From: an uncultured Alphaproteobacteria bacterium
Lineage (GTDB): Bacteria; Pseudomonadota; Alphaproteobacteria; HIMB59
DNA: 64,000 nucleotides
NCBI GenBank assembly: GCA_902521465.1
Contig: CABYRL010000001.1
Location: forward strand, 248,001-312,000
Reading direction: 5' to 3'
Below, in pieces: positions 9,288 through 18,561 of the stretch. The translations under genes were made by a program, and so were the position numbers. A model generated the notes under the pieces. It searched no databases. It had not been told where the DNA came from and worked only from the letters and a program-made list of their open reading frames with translations. Each line of letters begins with the position of its first letter. Position 1 is the stretch's first letter.

Positions 9288-10613
9288 CTACTTCCCTATG
9301 CAAAATTTACTAAAAACTCTATCATAAATATCTTCGTTGTTAATATAACCAAATTCAAACGAAAAATCATCTAATATATTTCTCATGAACTGGGCTATGA
9401 TCAAAATATCCTTTTCCTTAAAAATGTCATATTCATATTCTAAGATTCTTTCCAAAAAGTCGATTTCTTCCAGATTAAGATCGGTCATTTTATCATTATT
9501 TTTTACATATTTTCGATGAATCGAAGATAATTTTAATTTCTGGTATATTTTATCCCTGTCTAGACTATGGTTTATTTTGATATTATCTGTTTTATATTTA
9601 TATATGTCAGATTTTGTCTCAATTAAGCTGTAATTCTTATGTATCATGAAATCCTTGAGAAGTGTTGATATATCTGATTTTTTAGTATTTTGATCGACTA
9701 GAACAAAAAAATGGTCAATTTCACTCGATATTTTCTGTGCTTTTTTATAGCCATATTTTTCTATTTTACCTTGTTTAGATCTTTGCCCTGCGGTATCGAA
9801 GATTTCAAACCGATTACTTTTAATTATAAATTCATTTGAAAGAAGGTCCCTTGTAGTACCTTTGATATTTGTGACAATTGCTCTATCTTTATCAATAATT
9901 TTGTTAAATAGAGTTGATTTACCAACATTTACTTGCCCTATCAACATAATTCTACATATATTTTTTTGTTCTATATTTGTTCTATTTTTATGTAATAAAT
10001 TATTACAATTAGTGAAAAATTTTCTTATCTTTTTTTTTATTTGATTAAAATTAAATTCCTCGTCGTCAACGAAGTCAATCGATGCAGTAATTTCTGAGAA
10101 TAAATTTATAACTTCCTCCCTGAGAGGAACAAGACCGCTGACAATATCTCCCTCAAAAAGTAGTTTTTTGTTATATTCTAAGCCTGAAAAGCTTTCATTG
10201 GAAATTATTTCATTAATAGCCTTAGCTTGTTTGAGAGAATTCTTGCTATTTAGAACAGACCTGTAAGAGAACTCTCCATTTTTTGCCAATCGTAAGCCTG
10301 GAACTTTTAGATCCTTTAATAACTGCTCAAATTGACTGGCTATAAGTGGTGATCCGTGTAAAAAAATTTCACAAACATCCTCTCCAGTAAAGGATTTGGG
10401 AGATTTAAAATATACCACACTACACTCATCCAATATTGTTTCATCTTGTTGGTAAATTTTAACAATTCGGATCAAAGAGTGATCTTTAGAAAAATTTTTT
10501 TTGGTAATTTTCTTTAGAATATTCAAAACATCATCTCCTGAAATTCTATAGCCAATAACTGGAGCTTTCACCAAGGGGGTAAAGTTTGAATATATTGTTC
10601 CAGACTTAAACAA
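9288..10613 (-). CDS. mnmE: tRNA modification GTPase MnmE
   Basis: GTPase partner of MnmG in U34 modification of tRNAs. It has an N-terminal tetrahydrofolate-binding domain (GYRISGDDV near 21-29, FLHGSPLI), a central helical domain, and an inserted G domain with GQVNVGKSTLFNK (G1), the switch-I Thr in KGTTRDL and DTAGQRSKQGKIEKYG (G3). The last four residues CIGK are the family CxGK motif with the essential Cys. Length 441 is normal. The gene diverges from the phosphodiesterase gene across a palindrome carrying opposed -10 boxes. Confidence 0.95.
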   Translation of the reverse strand: MFKSGTIYSNFTPLVKAPVIGYRISGDDVLNILKKITKKNFSKDHSLIRIVKIYQQDETILDECSVVYFKSPKSFTGEDVCEIFLHGSPLIASQFEQLLKDLKVPGLRLAKNGEFSYRSVLNSKNSLKQAKAINEIISNESFSGLEYNKKLLFEGDIVSGLVPLREEVINLFSEITASIDFVDDEEFNFNQIKKKIRKFFTNCNNLLHKNRTNIEQKNICRIMLIGQVNVGKSTLFNKIIDKDRAIVTNIKGTTRDLLSNEFIIKSNRFEIFDTAGQRSKQGKIEKYGYKKAQKISSEIDHFFVLVDQNTKKSDISTLLKDFMIHKNYSLIETKSDIYKYKTDNIKINHSLDRDKIYQKLKLSSIHRKYVKNNDKMTDLNLEEIDFLERILEYEYDIFKEKDILIIAQFMRNILDDFSFEFGYINNEDIYDRVFSKFCIGK

Positions 10614-10622
10614 AACTTGGTT

Positions 10623-10638
10623 ATTATAAATTTATAAT
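10623..10638. promoter_or_regulatory. Symmetric divergent -10 element between mnmE and ugpQ-like gene
   Basis: The 16-bp perfect palindrome ATTATAAATTTATAAT holds TATAAT on the + strand at 10633-10638 and TATAAT on the minus strand at 10628-10623. Both could act as -10 boxes, one for each divergent gene. The implied mnmE leader would be only a few bases long. No good -35 box was seen in either direction. Confidence 0.45.
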
Positions 10639-10679
10639 TATTCTAGTCCACCTATGAAAAGAACAAAAAGCATAATCAA

Positions 10680-11591
10680 TTGATATTAACTAAACCAAAT
10701 CACATTAAAATTTATGGTCATAGAGGGGCTAGGGGGGACCTACCAGAAAATACTTTAGAGAGTTTTAAGTATTTGTTTGAAAATAAAATTAGCGCTTACG
10801 AAACAGATATCTTACTTACCAAGGACTTAATTCCGGTCGTTTATCACGATTTTAGATTAAACCCGGCGCTCACAAAAGATAGCAAAGGTAATTGGATTGA
10901 AAGTGATGATATTAAAATTTTCGATTTAAGTTATGATCAATTATCAAAATTTAAAATTGGATCAATTGATAAAAAATCTAAATATGGGAGAAGATTTGAT
11001 AATCAAAAAAGTTTAGGTGAAGTAAATATTCCTAGGTTATCTGATTTACTTAAATTAACATCAAATAATATTTCAGATGATTTAATAATTAATTTAGAAA
11101 TTAAATCAACACCTGTTGAGGAAAATTTAACACCCCCTCCAAATGTAATGGCAAATTTAATAATTGATGAGGTCAATAAAACAGAATTAAAAGATAAAGT
11201 AATCTACTCGTCTTTTGATTGGAGAATTTTAAGAGAAATAAAAAACATAGACTCCAAGATCTCAAGAGGCTATTTAACATCTGAGCTTAAAGGAAAAATC
11301 TATGATAAATCGCCCTGGTTAGACTTCATGCCTTTATACGATAGCGATAGTAGAGAGCTACCAAGACTTATCAAAACATTAGGTGGGGAGGCGTGGCATC
11401 CTAAACGTAAAGATATAGATAAAGACATGGTTAGAGTTTCTCATGAGGAAGGTCTTCCAGTAAACGTTTGGACTGTTAATGAAAAATATGAGATGTTGAG
11501 AATGATTGAATACGGCGTTGATGGAATAATTACTGATTATCCTCTAAGGTTAAAAAAGCTATGCGAAGAAAATGGAATAAATTGGTTTTAG
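10680..11591 (+). CDS. ugpQ: Glycerophosphodiester phosphodiesterase
   Basis: Hydrolyses glycerophosphodiesters from lipid headgroups to glycerol-3-phosphate and an alcohol. The GDPD signature GHRGARGDLPENT is at residues 13-25 (catalytic His 14, Arg 15), followed by ETDILLTKD with metal-binding Glu/Asp and VVYHDF with the second catalytic His. The C-terminal part has VNVWTVNE and GVDGIITDYPL, typical for the TIM-barrel end. Start is TTG; no in-frame ATG is available upstream. There is no signal peptide, so it acts in the cytoplasm. Likely cotranscribed with the downstream VCBS-repeat gene (15-base gap). Confidence 0.88.
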   Translation: MILTKPNHIKIYGHRGARGDLPENTLESFKYLFENKISAYETDILLTKDLIPVVYHDFRLNPALTKDSKGNWIESDDIKIFDLSYDQLSKFKIGSIDKKSKYGRRFDNQKSLGEVNIPRLSDLLKLTSNNISDDLIINLEIKSTPVEENLTPPPNVMANLIIDEVNKTELKDKVIYSSFDWRILREIKNIDSKISRGYLTSELKGKIYDKSPWLDFMPLYDSDSRELPRLIKTLGGEAWHPKRKDIDKDMVRVSHEEGLPVNVWTVNEKYEMLRMIEYGVDGIITDYPLRLKKLCEENGINWF

Positions 11592-11606
11592 TCCATAATT
11601 AGATCG

Positions 11607-13430
11607 ATGAAAAAATTTTTCTTCTTATTTTTTTTGATACCAAATCTAACTCTGTCATTAACTTTTAAAGACGGTAAGCAAGTTGATGAAAGCCAAATCA
11701 ATAATAATTTCGGAAAGAAATTTCAAGCTTTAGCTGGCTACCAAATAGAAAATAAAGTATTTAATATAAATTTTCCTCCTTCTAAGCCAAATGTTGTTAG
11801 AGATAAATATTGGTTTGGGTGGTTATGGGCTGCACAAGATTTTAACAACGACGAATATTTGGATTATTTATACACAGGTACAATGAATCCAATTAATTTA
11901 GAAATTACCGGTGAAACCACTGGTGGTGCTTGTGGGGGGGAAAGATGTGAGGGCGAAATGCCAGGACCAACATTGTTTCTAGGAAATAATGAAGGACAAT
12001 ATGTTTTGAGTAGTCACTTGTTCATAGATAATAGAGATTTATCAGGACAATCTCTATCTAGACAAAACTTAGTTGCTGATTTTAATAATGATGGGGTATT
12101 GGACTTATTTATTGCTGATCATGGTGTTGGCACACATAAAGGTATAAGAGATAGTTATTTTTTAAGCCAAGATGATGGAACATGGATTGAAAGTTCAGAT
12201 ACTCATCTAGGTAAATCAAATTATATGATTTTCGATCATGGGGGTGCGGTTGGAGATATCGACAACGATGGTGACATTGACATAGTTTTAACAGAATTAA
12301 AAAATCAACTAACATGTTGGATAAATGAAGGCGATGGTGTGATGACATATAAGGTTTGTGGAAATATTCATGCTTTTGCAATTGAGCTAGGCGATATGAA
12401 TGGAGATGGTTATCTTGATATTATACATGCTGGTCATGAGGGCGGGCCCTCAACAGATACGGGAATTGTTCTAAATAATGGTAGTGGTTATTTTAAAAAA
12501 AGGATAAATCTTCCAATGATACCGAAATGGACAACTATACCCGAATTATCAATTTGGGATTTAGATGATGACGGTGACTTAGATATTACTTTGTCGAGAG
12601 CTGGTCATTTATATGTAGGTGTAGCTGTACAGATAATAGAAAATCAAGGAAATAATAAATTTGACTCACAGTTGCATGTTTTATTAGAGGCTCCTGCGGA
12701 TTATGTTCCTGAACATGAAGGCAATGAATGGAATAACTTTGTACAAAATTTCTTGTTTGGTGATTTTGATAAAGATGGAGACCCTGACATTTTGCTAGTA
12801 ACTCATCTCGAGTATGAACATAAGCATATAGGTGGTTCTATTTTAAAAAATAATGGGAGTATGAAATTTGTACACATGCCTAACGGTGAGAAGGGTAATC
12901 CTATTAATTTAATACATGACAGTAAGTTTATTTTAAATAGCAATGACAAAGACAAAGTAACAAAATTTAAGAAAATACCTGTTGTTGATTTAGATGATTA
13001 TACATATCTAAAAGAGGAAGTTTATTTTGGTTCTATTGATGCCAGCCTAATAGCAGCAAAACTAATAGATAATAATAATGATTTTTACATGTATAGCGGA
13101 CTATTTGAAAAAGATACTAATAGATTTTTTATCACACTGTGTAGTGAATATTATGAGAAATTTAGGTTTATAGGTAATAGGGTTGGTATTGTTTATGATA
13201 ATGGCTTCATGGGTGATACTGATTTAAAAGAATACGGAAAAAGTAGTTGTAGCTATCATGATGGTTTCCTTGGGCATTGGGAAGATGATGCCGATAGATT
13301 AAAAGAAACGCAATCAAGTTTATCTCCTTTTCTTTTTGAAATTGAACATAAGTGGAAAGATGTATTAGATAATTTATTAGTATTAACTGAAGAGGAAAAA
13401 AATTATTATCTCAATAACTGGATAAGATAA
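11607..13430 (+). CDS. Secreted FG-GAP/VCBS repeat protein
   Basis: A 607-residue protein with a signal peptide (residues 1-18, very hydrophobic). At least five calcium-binding type repeats are visible: DFNNDGVLDLF, DIDNDGDIDIV, DMNGDGYLDII, DLDDDGDLDIT and DFDKDGDPDIL, all with the DxDxDG pattern of FG-GAP/VCBS blades. The predicted fold is a beta-propeller in the periplasm or outside the cell. The last 170 residues lack repeats and are unrecognised. Ligand unknown; such proteins often bind or scaffold polysaccharide or surface proteins. Convergent with rho, with only 4 bases between stop codons. Confidence 0.75.
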   Translation: MKKFFFLFFLIPNLTLSLTFKDGKQVDESQINNNFGKKFQALAGYQIENKVFNINFPPSKPNVVRDKYWFGWLWAAQDFNNDEYLDYLYTGTMNPINLEITGETTGGACGGERCEGEMPGPTLFLGNNEGQYVLSSHLFIDNRDLSGQSLSRQNLVADFNNDGVLDLFIADHGVGTHKGIRDSYFLSQDDGTWIESSDTHLGKSNYMIFDHGGAVGDIDNDGDIDIVLTELKNQLTCWINEGDGVMTYKVCGNIHAFAIELGDMNGDGYLDIIHAGHEGGPSTDTGIVLNNGSGYFKKRINLPMIPKWTTIPELSIWDLDDDGDLDITLSRAGHLYVGVAVQIIENQGNNKFDSQLHVLLEAPADYVPEHEGNEWNNFVQNFLFGDFDKDGDPDILLVTHLEYEHKHIGGSILKNNGSMKFVHMPNGEKGNPINLIHDSKFILNSNDKDKVTKFKKIPVVDLDDYTYLKEEVYFGSIDASLIAAKLIDNNNDFYMYSGLFEKDTNRFFITLCSEYYEKFRFIGNRVGIVYDNGFMGDTDLKEYGKSSCSYHDGFLGHWEDDADRLKETQSSLSPFLFEIEHKWKDVLDNLLVLTEEEKNYYLNNWIR

Positions 13431-13434
13431 AGAG

Positions 13435-14691
13435 TTATTGGTTCATACTGCTGAAAAACTCTTCGTTAGTTTTACAGTCTTTCATTTTATCAAGAAGAAA
13501 CTCCATAGCATCAACTGTGCCCATAGAGGATAGAATTTTCCTTAAAATAAAGACTTTTTGTAGATCTCCAGCATCCAAGAGTAAATCTTCTTTTCTAGTG
13601 CCTGACTTTTGAACATCTATGGCAGGGTATGTTCTTTTATCAGATAATTTTCTGTCGAGGACGATTTCTGAATTACCGGTACCTTTAAATTCCTCAAAAA
13701 TTACTTCATCCATTCTACTACCTGTTTCTATTAATGCAGTGGCTATAATAGTTAGTGATCCACCTTCTTCTATATTTCTAGCCGCACCAAAAAATCTTTT
13801 TGGTCTTTGAAGTGCATTAGCATCGACACCACCTGTTAAAACTTTACCACTTGATGGCACAACAGTGTTATATGCTCTACCTAATCTTGTGATAGAGTCT
13901 AAAAGAATTACAACATCATATTTATTTTCAGCTAATCTTTTAGCTTTTTCAATTACCATTTCAGCTACTTGAACGTGTCTTGCAGCTGGTTCATCAAATG
14001 TCGAGCTTATTACTTCACCTTTGACAGACCGTTGCATATCTGTAACTTCCTCTGGTCTTTCATCTATTAAGAGAACCATTAGATAAACATCAGGAAAATT
14101 TTCTGCGATTGACTTCGCTATTTTTTGTAAAATTACTGTTTTACCTGATCTTGGTGGTGCAACAATTAAAGATCTTTGACCAGCACCAACTGGTGCAATA
14201 ATATCTATAATTCTTGATGATAAATCTGTATCCGGTTTTTCTGTCTCTAGATTAAATTTTTTCTCTGGATAAAGAGGGGTTAAGTTATCGAAATTTGTTT
14301 TAAATTTATTATTTTTAGCTATTTCTATAAAATTTACTTTATTGGTTTCCACTAGTGCAAAGTATCTTTCACCATCTTTAGGAGGTCGAATAGGTCCCTC
14401 AAGTGTATCACCTTTTCTAAGACCATATTTCTTTATTTGATTTGGGCTGACATATATATCATCTGGTCCTGGAAGATAATTAGAATTTGCTGATCTTAAA
14501 AATCCAAAACCATCTTGCATTGTTTCTAAGACACCTTCACCTATTATTTCTTCATTTTTTTCTGCGAATTTCTTCAAAACAGAAAAATATATGTCTTGCT
14601 TCTTTAAACCAGAGGCATTTTCTATCCCTAAAGATTCAGCATAGTCTAAAAGTTCTTGAGGTTTTTTATCTTTTAGTTCGTTTAAATGCAT
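13435..14691 (-). CDS. rho: Transcription termination factor Rho
   Basis: Hexameric RNA-dependent ATPase that ends transcription. An N-terminal Rho_N helix region (1-45) precedes the RNA-binding cold-shock domain with DGFGFLRS at 60-67. The P-loop [15 protein letters not shown] is at 171-185, followed by [10 protein letters not shown] (Walker B region) near 217. [14 protein letters not shown] and [12 protein letters not shown] are family hallmarks. Length 418 is normal. Factor-dependent termination may matter here, since few convergent gene pairs in the window show intrinsic terminators. It diverges from maf across the candidate origin. Confidence 0.97.
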   Translation of the reverse strand: MHLNELKDKKPQELLDYAESLGIENASGLKKQDIYFSVLKKFAEKNEEIIGEGVLETMQDGFGFLRSANSNYLPGPDDIYVSPNQIKKYGLRKGDTLEGPIRPPKDGERYFALVETNKVNFIEIAKNNKFKTNFDNLTPLYPEKKFNLETEKPDTDLSSRIIDIIAPVGAGQRSLIVAPPRSGKTVILQKIAKSIAENFPDVYLMVLLIDERPEEVTDMQRSVKGEVISSTFDEPAARHVQVAEMVIEKAKRLAENKYDVVILLDSITRLGRAYNTVVPSSGKVLTGGVDANALQRPKRFFGAARNIEEGGSLTIIATALIETGSRMDEVIFEEFKGTGNSEIVLDRKLSDKRTYPAIDVQKSGTRKEDLLLDAGDLQKVFILRKILSSMGTVDAMEFLLDKMKDCKTNEEFFSSMNQ

Positions 14692-14925
14692 ATTGGAAAT
14701 TACCTAGATAGTTAGATATATTGATTAGGTATATAACAAAAAATAAAGAGAAAATATATATATTTATATATAGGTATGTTGTTGTATGTCGAATGATGGG
14801 GATTAACAAGTTCTTATTTAAAAAAACCCATATTTAAGTACTTTTTTAGTTATTTAATAACAAATGTTGATAACTTAATATTTATAAATTAATGGTAATT
14901 TTATTGTTTAAAACACGAAAATTTT
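14692..14925. other. Candidate replication origin region between rho and maf
   Basis: A 234-base AT-rich gap between divergent genes. It contains an alternating A/T stretch near 14750-14773 that would unwind easily, and TGTTGATAA at 14865-14873, one base off the DnaA-box consensus read on the minus strand (TTATCAACA). In Caulobacter the origin lies between the hemE/rho/mnmE/mnmG/parAB side and the RP001/maf/aroE/coaE/dnaQ side, and here these two blocks meet exactly at this gap. parS is about 5.4 kb away. Only one near-match DnaA box is visible, so the call rests mainly on gene order. Confidence 0.5.
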
Positions 14926-15519
14926 ATGAGTAGGTCACTTAATCCACAATTAACTAAACAGGTTATTATTGGCACAAATAGTCAATCCAGAAGAAAAATT
15001 TTTAAATTAATGAATCTAAAATTTCAGTACAGATCGCCCAACATAAACGAAAAAAAGGTAAAAGATTTAAATAATGATAAATATGATGCATTAAAAATTG
15101 CAAAAGCTAAAGCTGAATATCTTTCTAAAAAATATAGTAATAAAATTATTGTAACTTTTGATACAACAATTTTATTTAAAAAAAGAACAATTTATAAATG
15201 TGATAATCCAGAATGTTGTATAAGAATACTTAATTCATTTAATGATAAATCACATGATCTTTACACAGCAATGATTTTTATGATCAATAATAATCTAATC
15301 AAAAGCAATCTTACAAAAACACAGATAACTTTTAAAAATACTAAAGCAAAAGATATAAATAATTACGTTAAAAAGAACTTTAAACAAATATCAAAGGCTG
15401 TAGGTTGTTATAATATTGAAGGAAACGGAAAAGTTTTTTTTAAAGATATATACGGCAGTTATTTTAATATTATTGGTATAGATGCTATAAACTTTTTAAA
15501 GACTCTAAAAAGTATATAA
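14926..15519 (+). CDS. maf: Maf-family nucleotide pyrophosphatase
   Basis: Hydrolyses non-standard or modified nucleoside triphosphates, keeping them out of nucleic acids. The N-terminal signature is IIGTNSQSRRKIFKLM (residues about 14-29), corresponding to the usual LASxSPRR. Asp of TFDTT matches the metal-binding GADT segment, and SKAVGCYNIEGNGKVF with GSYFNIIGI matches the family C-terminal pattern. At 197 residues the length is normal. The sequence is divergent and Lys/Asn-rich, with Glu where Gln is usual in the QGxGA motif. First gene of a tight run with aroE, coaE and dnaQ. Confidence 0.82.
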   Translation: MSRSLNPQLTKQVIIGTNSQSRRKIFKLMNLKFQYRSPNINEKKVKDLNNDKYDALKIAKAKAEYLSKKYSNKIIVTFDTTILFKKRTIYKCDNPECCIRILNSFNDKSHDLYTAMIFMINNNLIKSNLTKTQITFKNTKAKDINNYVKKNFKQISKAVGCYNIEGNGKVFFKDIYGSYFNIIGIDAINFLKTLKSI

Positions 15520-16335
15520 ATGATTAAGAAAAAAATAGGCATCGTAGCAAAGAAACTTAATCATTCACTATCCCCATTAATACATAATTATTGGGCAAAA
15601 AAAGATAATAATAAATTTATTTATAAAAAATACGAGGTACATGAAAAAAAAATAGATAAATTTTTTAATAATTATAGAAAAGATAAACGATTTGTTGGTT
15701 TTAATATTACTATACCATATAAAGAAATTTTTATTGGTTATTGTGATAAAGTCACAACAAGAGCAAATAAAATCGGTTCAGTAAATTTAATTTATAAAAA
15801 AAATAAAAAAATTTTTGGAGATAACACAGATGTTATTGGTTTTAGTAAGACTTTTAATACCTTAAAAATTAAAAATACAAAATCTGTATTATTAGTTGGT
15901 GCAGGGGGTGCTTCAAGAGCAATTTTATATTTTCTAAATAAAAAAAATATTAAAAATATTGATATTTTTGCAACATCAATGAGAAGGGAAGAAAACCTTA
16001 AAAAAAAATTTAAATTTAATCGTTTTCTAATTAGATCATCTCATCTCAGGAAAAGATATGATTTGATTATCAATGCTTCTAGTGCAGGGATGACTAAAAA
16101 AAATAAAATCAACAGAAACATTTTGAATTTAGTTAAGAACGCTAGAGGAGTAATTGACATTGTTTATAACCCCATTGATACAGATCTGTTAAAAAAAGCA
16201 AAAAAACATGACATAAAATACTCAGGTGGATTGAAGATGCTTGTAGAACAAGCAAAACCATCTTACGAAATATGGTCAGGCAACAAAATAGAAATAGACA
16301 AAAAAATTTATCAAAAACTTATAAATAAAATATGA
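15520..16335 (+). CDS. aroE: Shikimate dehydrogenase
   Basis: NADPH-dependent reduction of 3-dehydroshikimate in the aromatic amino acid pathway. Substrate-binding SLSPLIHN is at residues 16-23, and FNITIPYK with catalytic Lys 68 follows. GDNTDVIGF holds the conserved Asp, and the nucleotide loop GAGGASRAIL is near 127-136. The C-terminal GGLKMLVEQAKPSYEIW is a family signature. Length 271 is typical. It starts directly after the maf stop and overlaps coaE by 4 bases. Confidence 0.93.
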   Translation: MIKKKIGIVAKKLNHSLSPLIHNYWAKKDNNKFIYKKYEVHEKKIDKFFNNYRKDKRFVGFNITIPYKEIFIGYCDKVTTRANKIGSVNLIYKKNKKIFGDNTDVIGFSKTFNTLKIKNTKSVLLVGAGGASRAILYFLNKKNIKNIDIFATSMRREENLKKKFKFNRFLIRSSHLRKRYDLIINASSAGMTKKNKINRNILNLVKNARGVIDIVYNPIDTDLLKKAKKHDIKYSGGLKMLVEQAKPSYEIWSGNKIEIDKKIYQKLINKI

Positions 16336-16889
16336 TTAAAGTTGCAGTTACAGGAAATATAGGATCAGGTAAAACTGAATTTATTAAATTTATCTCAAAG
16401 CTGGGTTTTTCTTATATATCATCTGATGCTATAATTTCAAAATTATACAAAGATGACCATACTAGAAAAATAATTTTAGAAAAATTAAACCTTAATGATC
16501 ATAATTACAAACAAGAAATAATTAAAATGTTACAGAATGAAGAGTTCAACAGGAAACTTAAGAGAACAATATATCCACTTCTATACTCCAAAAAAAAATT
16601 AGCAGCCCAGAAACATCAGTCTTATCAGCCAGTATTTTACGAAATTCCATTACTTTACGAAGAAAATTTGTTCAATAATTTTAATGTCACTGTATTTGTA
16701 AACTCAGACATTACAAAGAGAAAACATAGGGTTTTAAACAGAGGTGTCTCCGAAAATTATTTTAAATTAATGAACAATAAGCAGATTAAAGAAAATATAA
16801 AAAAAAATAAATCAACTTTTACGATAAACAATAATGGATCAATCTTGAACTTACGTTTAAATATAATTAAATTATTAAATAAGCTATGA
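16332..16889 (+). CDS. coaE: Dephospho-CoA kinase
   Basis: Last step of coenzyme A synthesis, phosphorylating dephospho-CoA. P-loop GNIGSGKT is at residues 8-15; SSDAI follows at about 30-34 with the conserved Asp; FYEIPLLYEENL matches the family VPLLFE segment. The C-terminal half is divergent, and the usual RxxxQ in the lid is replaced by NRGVSENYFKLMNNKQ. At 185 residues it is slightly short. It overlaps both neighbours by 4 bases. Confidence 0.88.
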   Translation: MIKVAVTGNIGSGKTEFIKFISKLGFSYISSDAIISKLYKDDHTRKIILEKLNLNDHNYKQEIIKMLQNEEFNRKLKRTIYPLLYSKKKLAAQKHQSYQPVFYEIPLLYEENLFNNFNVTVFVNSDITKRKHRVLNRGVSENYFKLMNNKQIKENIKKNKSTFTINNNGSILNLRLNIIKLLNKL

Positions 16890-17566
16890 GAGAAATTATA
16901 CTTGATATTGAAACTACAGGCTTAGAGTATAAAGAGGGTCATCGAATTATTGAAATTGGCTGTATCGAACTTAACAAAAAAGAGGTCGGGGCAAGCTATC
17001 ATGAATATATAAATCCTTCTAAAACTCTTACCGAGGACAACATTAAAATACACGGTATAACTAATGAATATTTGACAGATAAGCCAATTTTTGAAGAGAT
17101 TGCAGACGGCTTCCTAGAATTTATTCAAGATAGTTTCATTGTCGCTCATAATGCATCTTTTGACATAGGTTTCTTAAACTTTGAGCTTAAGAAACTATCT
17201 AAACCACCAATATTGAAGGAGAGAGTTATAGATACAATTAAAATCGCAAGACAACGGTTTCCAGGGCAGCAAGTATCATTAGACGCACTTATAAAGAAAT
17301 TAAAAATCAATACACTTATAAATAGAGATCAACATGGTGCGTTAAAAGACGCTAAAATCCTAACTGATGTGTATTTGGAGCTACAAGGCATAAACCAAAT
17401 CGGATTAGAATTAAGTATGGCAAAATCAGAAAAAATTAATCTAGCTAGTGAGCCGAATTACGCATCGATCGTACTAACAAAAGAAGAGACAGAGGCCCAT
17501 AAAGAGTTTATAAAAAACAAAATACCAAATTCGAATTGGGCTAAAATGTTGAAAGATTATGAGTAG
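16886..17566 (+). CDS. dnaQ: DNA polymerase III epsilon subunit (proofreading exonuclease)
   Basis: 3'-5' DEDD exonuclease that proofreads for the replicative polymerase. ExoI motif LDIETTG gives Asp 7 and Glu 9; ExoII VAHNASFDIGFLN has the conserved Asp; ExoIII has HGALKDAKILTDVY with the His and Asp of the DEDDh type. Length 226 is typical of alphaproteobacterial DnaQ. It overlaps the next gene by 8 bases. Confidence 0.94.
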   Translation: MREIILDIETTGLEYKEGHRIIEIGCIELNKKEVGASYHEYINPSKTLTEDNIKIHGITNEYLTDKPIFEEIADGFLEFIQDSFIVAHNASFDIGFLNFELKKLSKPPILKERVIDTIKIARQRFPGQQVSLDALIKKLKINTLINRDQHGALKDAKILTDVYLELQGINQIGLELSMAKSEKINLASEPNYASIVLTKEETEAHKEFIKNKIPNSNWAKMLKDYE

Positions 17567-18071
17567 TGAATTTATAGATATTGTACTTTTTGGAGCAATT
17601 GCGATATTTTTAGTGTATCGCCTGAGGAGCATTCTTGGATCTTCTGACGGAAAAATTGTAAATATTAGAACAAAAAAAAATCCTCAATCGAAGTTTAAAC
17701 CTAAAATAGTTCCTAAAAATGATAATAACGAATTTTTAGAAGGCGCTAACAGAGCATATGAAATGATCGTTCAGGCTTACCAGAGTAACAGTATTGAAAA
17801 AGTAAAAGATTTGCTTACACCTGAGGCAATGCAAGCGATGGAACAAGCAAAAGCACCCAAAGAAATTAAATTTTCAGAAGTAAAGAATAGTTCTATTTTA
17901 GATGATAAATCTGATGACTTAAGATTAGTTAAGTCTGTCAAGTTTGAAACCGAACATTACAATGTTGCAAACAACGAAATACTGAATGTTGTCGAAGAAT
18001 GGGGTTTTGAAAAAGATAAGAAATCCTCCGATCCTAATTGGAAACTTTTTTCTATTAAACTTGTCTCATAA
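17559..18071 (+). CDS. Tim44-like domain protein, shortened
   Basis: A 170-residue protein with an N-terminal membrane anchor (FIDIVLFGAIAIFLVYRL), a charged linker, then a Tim44-like NTF2-fold domain: FLEGANRAYEMIVQAYQSN, then DLLTPEAMQAME, and the closing VVEEWGFEKDKKSSDPNWKL. In alphaproteobacteria the family (TimA) is normally about 200-230 residues. Here the strand-rich middle of the domain appears about 30 residues shorter. The role is probably membrane-associated, by analogy with mitochondrial Tim44. The gene is in the family's usual place between dnaQ and smr. Confidence 0.8.
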   Translation: MSSEFIDIVLFGAIAIFLVYRLRSILGSSDGKIVNIRTKKNPQSKFKPKIVPKNDNNEFLEGANRAYEMIVQAYQSNSIEKVKDLLTPEAMQAMEQAKAPKEIKFSEVKNSSILDDKSDDLRLVKSVKFETEHYNVANNEILNVVEEWGFEKDKKSSDPNWKLFSIKLVS

Positions 18072-18561
18072 AATTAAATTTAATTTAAATAAACTACAAA
18101 ATAAAAAACCATTAGAAGAGCAACCTAATGAAAAAATTAGTATTTCTATCGGTGGTTCTAGTAAGAACAAAAAAAAAAGTGATAATTTAGATAAAAAAAA
18201 TACAAAAGTAAAAAAAATTTTTTCTAAACCAGTTCTTTTAGATGCCAATCTTCATAAACAATTTAAAAATTATCATTTTAGCAAAATTGATTTACATGGA
18301 CTAACCGTTGACCAAGCACACCAAAAATTAATCGAATATTTTTCAATCAACTATAAGAGGAAGAACTTATACCATATTGTGATAACGGGCCTTGGCAATA
18401 AAACTAACGGAGAGGAATTTTTTACAGGAAAAATAAGAAGACAATTTCCTTTTTGGTTAGATACAGAAAAATTTCAATCTATGATAAAATCGTATTCGCC
18501 TTGTAAAATACAACATGGAGGTTTAGGTGCTTTTTATATTAAGTTAAGATCTAAAGAATAA
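18061..18561 (+). CDS. Smr-domain protein
   Basis: Small MutS-related domain protein, a family of nucleases acting on DNA or RNA. The DLHGLTVDQAHQKL motif and the closing HGGLGAFYIKLR are the two Smr signatures. I place the start at an in-frame TTG (LSHKIK...), which overlaps the preceding stop by 11 bases. The longer reading from 17986 would run 86 bases into the Tim44-like gene and adds residues unlike the family. That gives 166 residues with a charged, probably disordered N-terminal half. Its 3' end overlaps convergent hslU by 11 bases. Confidence 0.85.
   Translation: MSHKIKFNLNKLQNKKPLEEQPNEKISISIGGSSKNKKKSDNLDKKNTKVKKIFSKPVLLDANLHKQFKNYHFSKIDLHGLTVDQAHQKLIEYFSINYKRKNLYHIVITGLGNKTNGEEFFTGKIRRQFPFWLDTEKFQSMIKSYSPCKIQHGGLGAFYIKLRSKE

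Noticed and set aside
14740-14780. Alternating AT stretch as a tandem repeat or phase-variable tract
   Set aside because: Short and imperfect; better explained as part of an unwinding region or ordinary AT-rich spacer.
17986-18060. Longer smr reading starting inside the Tim44-like gene
   Set aside because: Would overlap a well-supported gene by 86 bases and adds residues that do not resemble Smr proteins; TTG at 18061 fits better.
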